From contig JAHIVT010000023.1 of assembly GCA_018816555.1 (NCBI GenBank), forward strand, positions 1 through 62,144: a stretch of DNA of 62,144 nt, written 5' to 3'. Made by a program: the position numbers and the translations under genes. Source of the stretch: Pseudomonadota bacterium. GTDB lineage: Bacteria; Desulfobacterota; Desulfobulbia; Desulfobulbales; SURF-16. This document shows positions 16,660 to 25,865 of the stretch, in pieces (the stretch's first letter is position 1; each line of letters starts with the position of its first letter). Below the pieces are notes generated by a model. It was not told where the DNA came from and ran no database searches. It worked only from the letters and a program-made list of their open reading frames with translations.

Positions 16660-19600
16660 GTGCTGATCAATGGTTTCTATCTCGGAGTGGATCTCGGCTC
16701 AGTGAGTCTGGACGGCATGGTCATCGACGGTTCGGGCAGGGTGCTCTGGCAGAGCTACCGTAAGGTGCAGGGCCGGTCCCGGGATGCAGTGGCCATGTTG
16801 TGTCGGCAGCTCTTGGAGGAATGGCTGCGGCCCAACAGGGTAAGCACCTTCACCGGCGCCCTGGCCACCGGCAGCGGCAAGGAGATCGTGCAGGAGATGC
16901 TGGGGATGCCTGCGGTGAACGAGATCGTGGCCCACGGTACAGCTGCGGCGCAATTTGCCGGGGGCAAAGCCTCGGTCATTGAGATCGGCGGTCAGGATTC
17001 CAAATTCATCCTGGTCGATGAAAAAGGACCCTATGATTATGCCATGAACGAGCTGTGCGCCGCAGGCACCGGGGCTTTTCTCGATGTGCAGGCGGAGCGG
17101 CTCGGGCTCGCCATTGAAGAATTGTCATCCATGGCGGCCACCGCTGAGACGGTGCCGTCCATGGCCGGACGCTGCAGCGTGTTCGCCAAGTCGGATATCA
17201 TTCATCTGCAGCAGCGCGGGGTACCGGTGGACCAGATCGTGGCCGGGCTCTGTCACGCCCTGGCCCGCAATTACGTGGCCAATCTGATCCGGGGCCGGGA
17301 GGTGATCAAACCCGTGGTTTTTCAGGGCGGCGTGGCGCTGAACGACGGGGTGATCCGCGCCTTCAAAGACATTCTGGACCTTGACGAGGCGGACATCATC
17401 CGGCCGGCCATGCCGCACATGGCAGGAGCCCTTGGTGCTGCTCTGCTCTCGGCCGGGCTCTCTGTCGGCCTTGACGGGAGTGCGGTTGAACGGGCCGCGG
17501 CCCAGGCCGCTCCGGACCAGGCGCAGGGTGATCTTTTTACCACCCGGGGCTGGGAGATGGATGAGGCGGCGGCCCGCATGCTGAAAGGCCTTGAGTCCTT
17601 TCAGTTGATCCGCCCGCCGACTGCCGGCGAAAAGGTGTTCATCGGCCTTGATATCGGTTCCATCAGCACCAAGTCAGTGGCGCTGACCACCGCAGGCGAG
17701 CTGTTGGCTGAGGTCTATATCTTTACGGCGGGCAAGCCCCTTGCTGCGGCCAAAAGTGTGCTGGACAGCCTGGCCCAGAGCATCCCCGAGTCGGCCATTG
17801 CCGCGGTGGGGGTTACCGGGTCCGGTCGGAAGCTGGTGGGACATGCCGTGGGAGCCGACCTGGTGGTTGACGAGATAACCGCCCAGGCCAAGGGGGCCTG
17901 GCTGGGTTCGGCCCAGGCGGAAACGGTTATTGAAATAGGCGGGCAGGACGCCAAGTTCATCCAGGTGGGGCAGGGCGGCACGGTGGTTGATTTCGAGATG
18001 AACAGGGCCTGTTCAGCCGGCACCGGCTCGTTTATTCAGGAACAGGCGGTGCGGCTGGGGGTTGATCTCAAGGAGGATTACGCCAAACTGGCACTCAGCT
18101 CCGTTCGGCCGCTGCCATTCACCAGCCGATGTACTGTTTTCATGGAATCCGATCTGGTGCACCACATCCAGCAGGGCGTGCCCCTGGCCGACTTGCTGAT
18201 GGGGGTTTCCCAGGCGGTGGTGGAGAATTATATCGACCGGGTGGCCCAGGGCAGGAGCTTTGGCCGGCATGTGGTGCTCCAGGGCGGGGTGGCCTGGAAC
18301 CAGGCCGTGGTGCAGGCCTTCAAGACCAGGCTCAAGGGGACGGAGGTTGTCGTGCATGGCCATCCCGGCGTTTCCGGGGCAATGGGCGTGGCCGCCCTGA
18401 CCATGGAGATGTCCCGGGAAAAAAGCGCGACAGAGCAGGGCTTCACGACATCTTTCAAGGGTTTTCGTTTTTCCACCACCAACCGGGAGAGCATCTTCGA
18501 ATGCTCGGGCTGCGAGAATCGCTGCCAGGTAAGCTCGTTTCATTTTCAGGAAGGGCGGTTTCATTTCGGCGATTTGTGTGGCAGATATTCCGACGCCATA
18601 AGTGGGCTCACGCCGGGTCGAGACATGACGCCGGACATGACTGAGATGATGGGCGACGACGCGCAGCCGGAGAATTTCATTGCCACGGTGGGTATCCCCA
18701 GAGCCCTGCTGTTTCGTGAGTTCTATCCCTTCTGGAAGGAATATTTCCGTAAGCTTAACATCCGCGTCAAGGTGTCCGCGCCATCGAGCAGCCACTGTCT
18801 TTCCCTTGCCATGTCCCGGCTGCCGGCTGAAACCTGTCTGCCGGTCAAGCTTCTCTTCGGCCATGTTGCCTCCCTGGAAAAAGAGGGTGTTGACGCAATC
18901 TTTATTCCTTCCATGTACCGGCTGCTGGATGGGGTCAGCTGCCCCTATATCCAGCATGGGGCCTCCATGGTTTCCGCCAACTTCGATTCCCTCCATGTGC
19001 TGCCCCTGCCGCTGTTGCCGGACCTGCCGGCGAAGGAAAGGGAAAAGCTCTCCCTGCGGGTGGCGGAGGTGTTCGGGGTGGACAGGGCAGCCGCGGACCA
19101 GGCCTATGAGGCGGCGGCAAGGGAGCTGGAATCTTATCAAAAGAGCATCGAGTACGATCCGCTCTCCGCCGGCCCAAGGACAAAGCCTCTGGCAGTGCTG
19201 CTCGGTAAGCCATACAATATCGGCGACCGTTTTGCCAACATGTCGCTTGCCGCAAAGCTTGCCAAGGCTGGATTTGACGTCATCTCCTATGAACAGCTGA
19301 GCCCTTCTCTGGAGCGTCCATTGCCCAGCCGTTTTAACAGCATTACCTGGGCCTTCAGCCGGCGCATGCTCAAAATCGGCATCTGGATAAGCAGCGCCGT
19401 TGACATCTATCCGGTGGTGGTCGGCAATTTCGGTTGCGGTCCGGACTCCTTCTCCTTTCCCCTCCTGCAGGAGATTTTTGTCGATCGCCCCAGCCTGTTC
19501 CTGGAATTTGATGAGCACCGGGCCGATGCCGGACTGGCGACCCGGGTCGAGGCCTTTGCCCATCGGGTGGTAAACTGGCGGGCAAAGGCGGGACGCACCC

Positions 19601-21069
19601 TGCCGCAGGGCAAAGGGGAAGACAACCCTGCTGCCCGCAAAAGAAGAGTCAGTCACCAACAAGCCCCGGGAAAAGCCACCGAATACATCATCCCCTATTT
19701 CTCCGACCATGCCCATGCCTTTGCCGGGGCGATCAGGGCCGAGGGCGTCAGGGCGCGGGTGCTGCCTCTGCCCGATCACTCCACCTATGAGGCCGCGGTG
19801 GAGTTTTCCGGGGGCAAGCAATGCCACCCCTTCCAGCTCATTGCCGGTGACCTGATCAAACTGGCCCGGTGCGGAGATCTGCCGGAGGGCGCCGCCTACC
19901 TTTTGCCCACCCTTGAAAGCAACTGTATGATCACGCAATATGTGCCCACCATCCAGCTGTACATGGACCGACTGCAGAGAAACGATGTCCGGGTGATCAA
20001 CGCCAATTCCCTGGAGCTGTTTGAGCGGTTCGGCGCGGTGTTTGTCTTCAAGCTCGGCAAGGCCATCCTGGGGATTGAGTACCTGAGCAGAATGAGGTTT
20101 GAGATGCGCCCCTATGAGACGGAAAAGGGGGCGGTGGACCGGGCCTATTTCGCCGCGCTCGACATTATCCTGCAGAGCCAGCTTGACAACAAGATCAACC
20201 GGGGGATCATGCGGGCCGCCCAGCTGCTTGACGCCGTCCCCACCCGGCCAAGGGGCGGCAAGCCGGTGATCGCCGTGACCGGTGACGTCTACACCCGGGT
20301 CAACCCGGTGGCCAACGGCGGACTGTTTGACCTGCTGGAGGAGCTGGGCTGCGAGGTCTGGCCGTCACCGACCCTGGTTGACGTGATCATGACCGGTCAG
20401 GAGGTGCGCGCCCGCCAGTTCTGGGAGGCCGGCAAAACACTGAATATGATGTCATCCTGGGGCCGGGTGCTGGTCAATAACCTGGGGGCCGGTTTCGTGG
20501 GGAAGAATTTCCAGGGACGTCTGGCCAATTTCAGCGAGCCCCATGCCGCGGAGATTCTGCGCTATACGGAAGGGATTCTGCCGGGGGAACCGGAACTGCT
20601 CGTTTCTCTGAATGTGGCCAAGCATGTGGATTTTGCCAATAAAGGGGTGGACGGCATCCTGAACGTTTACTGCCTGAACTGTCTGGTGGGCACCACTACC
20701 ACCTCGGTTTTCAAGCGACTGTCCGAGATCACGGCCGGGGTGCCGATCATGCCGCTGGTCTTTGATGCCATGGGCCGCACCCACATGAGAAACAGGGTGG
20801 AGGCCTTTGTCCATCGGGTCGAGCGCAACCGGGAGGAAAAGCTCGATCGCCTGGCTGCGGCAGCCAGGCAGGATCGCGGGAACGGCGGCGGCCATGTGGC
20901 CCGGCTCAAAGAGCTGCTTGATCAGAAGCTCTCGGATGTGAAGATGCCCAATATGAAGTTGTCCGAAATCAAGCTTCCGGATATGAGAATTCCTACTGTG
21001 CGGATGCCCGAAGGGCTGTGGAACTGGAAAAAGAAAAAGGAAAACGGCGCAGAGGTGCCCAAGGAATGA
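16660..21069 (+). CDS. Giant acyl-CoA dehydratase activase: two BadF/BcrA ASKHA domains, DUF2229 and HgdB-like C-terminus
   Basis: 1469 residues. Two complete ASKHA ATPase modules are visible: GVDLGSVSLDGMVID with EIGGQDSKFI and NELCAAGTGAFLDVQ (residues about 9-275), and GLDIGSISTKSVAL with EIGGQDAKFI and NRACSAGTGSFIQEQ (about 327-590). The Cys in each AGTG box normally holds the shared [4Fe-4S] cluster. CSGCENRCQ near residue 613 opens a DUF2229 region, and the C-terminal 400 residues resemble dehydratase subunits (GNFGCGPDSF, GGKQCHPFQL, CLNCLVG). Such proteins inject low-potential electrons into 2-hydroxyacyl-CoA dehydratase-like partners at ATP cost. The start is GTG after GATGAGGTGA. 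A Met/Pro/Lys pentad-repeat tail is unusual. Confidence 0.93.
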   Translation: MLINGFYLGVDLGSVSLDGMVIDGSGRVLWQSYRKVQGRSRDAVAMLCRQLLEEWLRPNRVSTFTGALATGSGKEIVQEMLGMPAVNEIVAHGTAAAQFAGGKASVIEIGGQDSKFILVDEKGPYDYAMNELCAAGTGAFLDVQAERLGLAIEELSSMAATAETVPSMAGRCSVFAKSDIIHLQQRGVPVDQIVAGLCHALARNYVANLIRGREVIKPVVFQGGVALNDGVIRAFKDILDLDEADIIRPAMPHMAGALGAALLSAGLSVGLDGSAVERAAAQAAPDQAQGDLFTTRGWEMDEAAARMLKGLESFQLIRPPTAGEKVFIGLDIGSISTKSVALTTAGELLAEVYIFTAGKPLAAAKSVLDSLAQSIPESAIAAVGVTGSGRKLVGHAVGADLVVDEITAQAKGAWLGSAQAETVIEIGGQDAKFIQVGQGGTVVDFEMNRACSAGTGSFIQEQAVRLGVDLKEDYAKLALSSVRPLPFTSRCTVFMESDLVHHIQQGVPLADLLMGVSQAVVENYIDRVAQGRSFGRHVVLQGGVAWNQAVVQAFKTRLKGTEVVVHGHPGVSGAMGVAALTMEMSREKSATEQGFTTSFKGFRFSTTNRESIFECSGCENRCQVSSFHFQEGRFHFGDLCGRYSDAISGLTPGRDMTPDMTEMMGDDAQPENFIATVGIPRALLFREFYPFWKEYFRKLNIRVKVSAPSSSHCLSLAMSRLPAETCLPVKLLFGHVASLEKEGVDAIFIPSMYRLLDGVSCPYIQHGASMVSANFDSLHVLPLPLLPDLPAKEREKLSLRVAEVFGVDRAAADQAYEAAARELESYQKSIEYDPLSAGPRTKPLAVLLGKPYNIGDRFANMSLAAKLAKAGFDVISYEQLSPSLERPLPSRFNSITWAFSRRMLKIGIWISSAVDIYPVVVGNFGCGPDSFSFPLLQEIFVDRPSLFLEFDEHRADAGLATRVEAFAHRVVNWRAKAGRTLPQGKGEDNPAARKRRVSHQQAPGKATEYIIPYFSDHAHAFAGAIRAEGVRARVLPLPDHSTYEAAVEFSGGKQCHPFQLIAGDLIKLARCGDLPEGAAYLLPTLESNCMITQYVPTIQLYMDRLQRNDVRVINANSLELFERFGAVFVFKLGKAILGIEYLSRMRFEMRPYETEKGAVDRAYFAALDIILQSQLDNKINRGIMRAAQLLDAVPTRPRGGKPVIAVTGDVYTRVNPVANGGLFDLLEELGCEVWPSPTLVDVIMTGQEVRARQFWEAGKTLNMMSSWGRVLVNNLGAGFVGKNFQGRLANFSEPHAAEILRYTEGILPGEPELLVSLNVAKHVDFANKGVDGILNVYCLNCLVGTTTTSVFKRLSEITAGVPIMPLVFDAMGRTHMRNRVEAFVHRVERNREEKLDRLAAAARQDRGNGGGHVARLKELLDQKLSDVKMPNMKLSEIKLPDMRIPTVRMPEGLWNWKKKKENGAEVPKE

Positions 21070-21275
21070 AGCAGTCCCCGGCATGTGGTCCTGGACTACG
21101 AAGAAAGCAAAGTATAAAGTTGTCTTGCGCGTGGCTTTATATTATTGATAAAAGAGAATAATTGCTTCGGAGCGAGGAGTCTCCTGTTTTTTGTTTTCAC
21201 TTTAAAAAACAAAAGGGTTAAAGTCGCCCCTGGCGGGGAAGAAATGATGCATGAGACAATATTTACCTGGAATTT

Positions 21276-22979
21276 ATGAAATATTTACCGCCACTTATCC
21301 TCTACCTCATCCAGAACAGAACGACCAAGAGGAATTTGCTTCTCTTGCTCAAGTTTTTCACCCTGCTTGTTTTAATCGTCACATTTTTTAGTATCATTTT
21401 TCATGTACTCATGGGCTTTGAGGGCAGGCAATACAGCTGGGTCACCGGGTTCTATTGGACTCTCACCGTCATGTCCACTCTCGGTTTCGGCGATATCACC
21501 TTTCATACCGACCTGGGACTGCTGTTCTCCATGGTGGTGCTTTCCACCGGTATTATTTTCATGCTCATCATTCTGCCCTTTACCTTCATTCAATTTTTTT
21601 ACGCCCCCTGGCTGGAGGCCCAGACCAAGGCCAGGACGCCGCGGGAGATCCCGGAGACCGTCAAAGGCCATGTCATCCTGACAAATCTTGATCCGATCAC
21701 CCAGAATCTCATCAAGAAGCTCGAACAGTACAACTACGAATATGTCCTGATTGAGGCCGACCTGCAGCAAGCGCTTGCCTATCATGACCTGGGTTATCAG
21801 GTTGTCTTGGGTGATCCGGGCGATCCGGAGACCTATAAGCGGGTCCGGGTGGACAATGCCGCCCTGGTGGTAGTCACCAACGACGATATGATGAACACCA
21901 ATATTTCCTTTACCATCAGGGAGGTCTGCGAATCGGTCCCCATTGTCACCAATGCCGAAGAAGAGCATTCCCTCGATATTCTTGAGTTTGCCGGCAGCAC
22001 CTATGTGTTCCAGTTTATGAGGATGCTCGGAAAATCATTGGGACGCAGGACGCTGGGCATCAGCATGGGAACCAATATCATCGGCCGCTTTGATCAGCTT
22101 CTCATAGCCGAGGCTCCGGCCATGCGCACCCCCCTGGAAGGAAAGACCCTGGCTGAAATGCGTCTGCGTGAGGTGACGGGCATCACCGTTGTCGGGGTGT
22201 GGGAGAGAGGGCGGTTCACCATCCCCCATCCCCAGGCACCCATTACCGCCAACATGGTTCTGGTGCTGGCCGGAACCGCTGAACAGCTCCATAAATACGA
22301 TGAACTTTTCTGCACCTATGGAGCTGAGCCGGGCAAAGACGCCCATGTGCTCATCCTCGGTGGAGGAAGGGTGGGGCGCGCTGCGGCCGAGGCCCTGGAG
22401 GAACACCGGATCGCCTATAAAATCGTGGAAAAGAGTCAGGCCCATCTCGAAAAAACGGAAAAGTATGTCCACGGCAACGCCGCTGATATCGATACCCTGC
22501 ACAAAGCCGGCATCAGGGAGGCCCGGTCAGTGATCATCACCACCCATAATGACGCCATCAATATCTATCTCACCATTTACTGCCGGCAGCTGCGTCCTGA
22601 TATTCAGATTATCAGCAGGGCAAATACGGACAGGACCATCTCCAAGCTGCACCGGGCCGGCGCCGACCTCGTCATGTCCTACGCCTCGCTCGGGGCGGAT
22701 ACGATTATCAATCTGCTTAAACCCAATGAGGTGCTGACCATTGCCGAGGGGCTCAATGTCTTCAGGGAGCAGGTAAAAAGCTCACTTGCCGGAACGTCTC
22801 TTGCCGAAAACCGTATCAGGGAAAATACCGGCTGCAGTGTCATCGCCATCAGCTCCCAGGGAAACCTCAACCTCAGCCCTGACCCCTTCTCTCCCCTGCA
22901 GGAAGGTGATGAACTGATCCTTATCGGCCTATTTGAGGCGGAGAAGAGTTTCAGACAGCACTATTTGCCGGTTAAGTGA
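21276..22979 (+). CDS. Potassium channel with duplicated RCK (TrkA-N/TrkA-C) domains
   Basis: 567 residues. Two transmembrane helices (about 22-46 and 80-108) flank a pore helix with selectivity filter TLGFGD near residue 70, giving a two-TM K+ channel. A cytoplasmic RCK domain follows (GHVILTNLDPIT, residues 125-240), then TrkA-C, then a second RCK with the intact nucleotide-binding loop LILGGGRVGRAAAEAL near 355 and a second TrkA-C at the end. The first loop lacks the GxGxxG pattern, so ligand binding is probably by the second. It lies 185 bases upstream of the DUF1538 genes on the same strand and may share their regulation. Confidence 0.93.
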   Translation: MKYLPPLILYLIQNRTTKRNLLLLLKFFTLLVLIVTFFSIIFHVLMGFEGRQYSWVTGFYWTLTVMSTLGFGDITFHTDLGLLFSMVVLSTGIIFMLIILPFTFIQFFYAPWLEAQTKARTPREIPETVKGHVILTNLDPITQNLIKKLEQYNYEYVLIEADLQQALAYHDLGYQVVLGDPGDPETYKRVRVDNAALVVVTNDDMMNTNISFTIREVCESVPIVTNAEEEHSLDILEFAGSTYVFQFMRMLGKSLGRRTLGISMGTNIIGRFDQLLIAEAPAMRTPLEGKTLAEMRLREVTGITVVGVWERGRFTIPHPQAPITANMVLVLAGTAEQLHKYDELFCTYGAEPGKDAHVLILGGGRVGRAAAEALEEHRIAYKIVEKSQAHLEKTEKYVHGNAADIDTLHKAGIREARSVIITTHNDAINIYLTIYCRQLRPDIQIISRANTDRTISKLHRAGADLVMSYASLGADTIINLLKPNEVLTIAEGLNVFREQVKSSLAGTSLAENRIRENTGCSVIAISSQGNLNLSPDPFSPLQEGDELILIGLFEAEKSFRQHYLPVK

Positions 22980-23100
22980 TAGTAAGCGATAGGAAGATTT
23001 TGATAAGTTCTCCCCTCAAGAATAGGGTCGACAATTGGAAAATGGCTGTTATACTTGAAGTAATCGAATTTCCATTAATTTATTATTCCTGGTGAGCTTC

Positions 23101-23178
23101 ATGACCGCTGATCTGATCGAAAGTGAAGAGATGCTGCAGAAAATGAGAGTTGAAGGACCTTATTATGGCCCGGAATAA
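23101..23178 (+). CDS. Possible 25-aa leader peptide ahead of the DUF1538 genes
   Basis: An ATG at 23101 opens a 25-codon frame (MTADLIESEEMLQKMRVEGP and on to Pro-Glu) that ends with TAA after overlapping the first 14 bases of the DUF1538 gene. CTGGTGAG lies upstream and could act as a weak ribosome-binding site. It could couple translation to the first transporter gene or be chance. No homologue is known to me. Confidence 0.2.
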   Translation: MTADLIESEEMLQKMRVEGPYYGPE

Positions 23179-23935
23179 CAGAGCGGTCTATGTCACCCGC
23201 GTCATTGTCGGGGCAATCGTCAAGAAACTGCGGGCCGCCCTGGCCGATCTCCTGCCGATTATTGTGGTTATCGCTTTTTTTCAGCTGGCCGTACTCAGAC
23301 AGCCTCTGCCCCAGTTCGGTGAGGTCCTCTTCGGTGGCCTTCTCGTGGTCATCGGTCTCAGTCTCTTTGTCCAGGGGCTGGAGATGGGGTTATTCCCCTT
23401 GGGGGAAGCCATGGCCCAGGCCTTGGCCCGCAAGGGGAGTCTCTTGTGGTTGCTGGTTTTTTCCTTTTCCCTGGGCTTTTCGACCACCGTGGCCGAGCCC
23501 GCCCTCATCGCCGTGTCCCGGGAAGCCGCGGAAATCGCCAGCAGCGGCAACCTTATCGAACCTGGCGGGAAATCCCTGCGTACCTATGCCTGGGGACTGC
23601 GCCTGTCCGTGGCCCTGTCCGTTGGTCTTGCCATTGTCATTGGTGTCTTGCGTATTCTGAAGGGCTGGCCGATCCATTACCTCATTATCAGCGGATATGT
23701 TATGGTGATGCTCATGACTATGATCGCGCCGGAGGAGATTGTCGGTATAGCCTACGACGCCGGCGGTGTCACCACCTCCACCATCACCGTGCCACTAGTC
23801 GCGGCCCTGGGGGTGGGGTTAGCCTCAAGCATCAGGGGCAGGAACCCCTTACTGGACGGTTTCGGACTCATCGCCTTTGCCTCCCTGCTGCCCATGATAT
23901 TTGTCATGGCCTACGGGATAATTGTCTTTCATTAA
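23165..23935 (+). CDS. DUF1538 membrane protein, first copy
   Basis: 256 residues from the ATG at 23165 (AAGGA seven bases upstream). About seven hydrophobic segments are visible. It contains the DUF1538 hallmarks LRQPLPQFGEVLFGGLLVVI, LGFSTTVAEPALIAVSREA and DAGGVTTSTITVPLVAALGV. The family is an uncharacterised inner-membrane group. The TxAEPxL and GGVTTSTxTVP boxes look like re-entrant or substrate-path segments, which is inference. The second copy follows 16 bases later with the same boxes, so the pair corresponds to the fused double-length DUF1538 proteins of other bacteria. A PII-like and a CBS gene follow. Confidence 0.93.
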   Translation: MARNNRAVYVTRVIVGAIVKKLRAALADLLPIIVVIAFFQLAVLRQPLPQFGEVLFGGLLVVIGLSLFVQGLEMGLFPLGEAMAQALARKGSLLWLLVFSFSLGFSTTVAEPALIAVSREAAEIASSGNLIEPGGKSLRTYAWGLRLSVALSVGLAIVIGVLRILKGWPIHYLIISGYVMVMLMTMIAPEEIVGIAYDAGGVTTSTITVPLVAALGVGLASSIRGRNPLLDGFGLIAFASLLPMIFVMAYGIIVFH

Positions 23936-23951
23936 CACGAAGAACGTAGCC

Positions 23952-24749
23952 ATGGAATTTCTCATTGAATTTGGTCACATTCTGCTTGCCACCTGCCGGG
24001 ATGCCATGCCGATTTTCCTCTTGATCTTCTGCTTCCAGGTCTTTGTTCTGCGGCAGCCGATTCCCCATGTCCGCAGGGTGGTGGTGGGTATCGTCTATGT
24101 GGTTATCGGCCTGGCCCTTTTTCTCGCAGGATTGGATAAGGCCCTCTTTCCCTTGGGCAAGATTATGGCCAATCAGTTGTCAGATCCGGCCTTCATAGCC
24201 GGTCCGGGGGCCTCTCTCGAGGGAGCAAGCTGGACCGCCTACGGCTGGATTTATCTTTTTGCCGCCCTCATCGGTTTTGCCACCACCATTGCCGAGCCGT
24301 CGCTCATTGCCGTCGCCTTTAAGGCCAATGAGGTGTCCGCCGGCACCATCAGCCAGTGGGGGCTGCGGATTACCGTGGCTATTGGTGTTGCCGTGGGCAT
24401 TGCTCTCGGCGCTTTCCGCATTGTCACCGGCACCCCGCTCTATATTTATATCCTGGCCGGCTACGTGGTGGTTATCATTCAGACATTTTTTGCTCCGAAG
24501 AGCATAATCGCTCTTGCCTATGACTCAGGCGGGGTGACGACCTCGACGGTAACCGTGCCCATTGTCGCGGCACTGGGGCTGGGCCTGTCCGAGGCTGTGC
24601 CCGGCCGTAATCCTGCCCTGGACGGCTTCGGCCTCATCGCCTTTGCCAGTCTCTTTCCAATTATAGCCGTAATGGGGTATGCCCAGTATATGCACTGGTT
24701 GGAACTCCGCGCAAAAAAGATCGCCAAGGAGGATCTCAATGCGATTTAA
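23952..24749 (+). CDS. DUF1538 membrane protein, second copy
   Basis: 265 residues from the ATG at 23952, 16 bases after the first copy ends. It shares with that copy VLRQPIPHVRRVVVGIVYVV, IGFATTIAEPSLIAVAFKAN and DSGGVTTSTVTVPIVAALGL, so the two arose by duplication and probably form a pseudo-symmetric heterodimer. The C-terminus ends in a basic cytoplasmic tail (LELRAKKIAKEDLNAI). Its stop codon overlaps the start of the PII-like gene, which couples their translation. A GlnK-like block of the transporter by the PII protein is a reasonable inference by analogy with AmtB-GlnK. The substrate is unknown. Confidence 0.93.
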   Translation: MEFLIEFGHILLATCRDAMPIFLLIFCFQVFVLRQPIPHVRRVVVGIVYVVIGLALFLAGLDKALFPLGKIMANQLSDPAFIAGPGASLEGASWTAYGWIYLFAALIGFATTIAEPSLIAVAFKANEVSAGTISQWGLRITVAIGVAVGIALGAFRIVTGTPLYIYILAGYVVVIIQTFFAPKSIIALAYDSGGVTTSTVTVPIVAALGLGLSEAVPGRNPALDGFGLIAFASLFPIIAVMGYAQYMHWLELRAKKIAKEDLNAI

Positions 24750-25086
24750 GACCATTTTTGCAACCGTGAAGGCCACAATTTCCGATAAAATCGTCGATGC
24801 CGGGAAAAAGGCCGGTGCGACCGGCGCCACCATCATTCCCGGCCGCGGTACCGGGATCAATGAAGCAAAAACCTTTTTCGGCCTTACCCTGGAAGCGCAG
24901 ACCGATATTGTCCTCTTCCTGGTGGAAGAGCATATTGTCCAGGATATTCTCAAGGCCATCGGTGATGCCGGAGAGTTTGACAAGCCGGGCACCGGCATCG
25001 CCTTTGTGGTGGCGGTGGAGCATGTCATCGGCCTGGAGAGTCAGATGGAGCGCTTTAAGGAGGATGTGCGCAAACAGTATTTTTAG
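24739..25086 (+). CDS. PII-like signalling protein linked to DUF1538
   Basis: 115 residues, the size of GlnB/GlnK. The start is the ATG at 24739 with AAGGAGGAT directly upstream, overlapping the DUF1538 stop. The PII core is visible: KIVDAGKKAGATGATIIPGR with GTGINEAKTFFG in the T-loop region, then FLVEEHIVQDILKAIGDAGE and the C-terminal KPGTGIAFVVAVEHVIGLES, equivalent to the PII B/C-loop strand. The T-loop is shorter than in GlnB and lacks the uridylylated tyrosine context, so control is more likely by nucleotide or metabolite binding. It is probably a trimer that regulates the DUF1538 pair. A weak hairpin with a T-run lies at 25111-25133. Confidence 0.9.
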   Translation: MRFKTIFATVKATISDKIVDAGKKAGATGATIIPGRGTGINEAKTFFGLTLEAQTDIVLFLVEEHIVQDILKAIGDAGEFDKPGTGIAFVVAVEHVIGLESQMERFKEDVRKQYF

Positions 25087-25177
25087 GGTGTCAGGGAAAA
25101 AATGATAATCCGGGAGCCGAGTATCCCGTTTTTAGATGATTTCATTAAGTAAATTACCATGAGAAGGGGGAGTTATT

Positions 25178-25582
25178 ATGGTGTTGTCAAGAAACTCTAT
25201 TGTCCGGGCCAGAGATGTCATGCAGAAGAATGTCGTGACCATTGATGGTATGGCAACGGCCAAGGAAGCTGCGCAAAAGATGCGGGCCAATAAGGTCTCG
25301 TCACTGCTCGTTGATAAGAGACACGCGGACGATGCCTGGGGGATTGTGGCTGTGCAGGACCTTATCAAGGGTGTCTTGATTACCGACCGGACCCCGGAAG
25401 AGGTGAACGTCTATGAGGTCATGAGAAAGCCGATTATCACGGTACCGGCCGATATGGATATCCGCTATGTGGCCCGTCTTCTTTACCGGGCAAATATCAG
25501 GCGGGCACCGGTCGAGGAAATGGGGAAGCTCGTCGGCATGGTCACCCTGTCATCTCTTATTCTGGACAACGATTTCTTTTAG
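25178..25582 (+). CDS. CBS-domain pair protein
   Basis: 134 residues made of two CBS motifs: RDVMQKNVVTIDGMATAKEA with KVSSLLVDKRHADDAWGIVA, and YEVMRKPIITVPADMDIRYV with IRRAPVEEMGKLVGMVTLSS. Such stand-alone pairs bind adenine nucleotides and regulate partner proteins. GGGGGAG precedes the ATG at 25178. It lies 91 bases after the PII-like gene on the same strand, behind a weak hairpin (CGGGA and TCCCG, then five Ts), so it may be partly uncoupled. The context suggests a second, energy-sensing input to the DUF1538 transporter or the K+ channel. Confidence 0.92.
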   Translation: MVLSRNSIVRARDVMQKNVVTIDGMATAKEAAQKMRANKVSSLLVDKRHADDAWGIVAVQDLIKGVLITDRTPEEVNVYEVMRKPIITVPADMDIRYVARLLYRANIRRAPVEEMGKLVGMVTLSSLILDNDFF

Positions 25583-25865
25583 CAGCCCCGGTCGGCAACA
25601 TAAATCAATTGAATACAAGCCCCATTGGATGACGGTTGGCCGGGGTGTGAGGAGCCTTTAGTGAGGATTCTTTACATTCCGGTCAGGTTGATCCCGGGCA
25701 TTCCATGTCCCTGTTCGAATATCATCAAAAAATCTTATACCACTCTCTCTCTGCTTATTTGCGCGTGAAAACGTGCCGTTTTTTTCTCGTTGACCTAATG
25801 ATCGCAAAATATCAACCGCTTTGTGTCGGTTTTCCTTCGCTGTTTAAGGCCGACAGACAGTCGGC

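Noticed and set aside
18013-19938. 641-codon minus-strand frame inside the activase gene
   Set aside because: It is antisense to conserved activase motifs on the plus strand and has no recognisable domains; GC-rich genes often leave such frames open.
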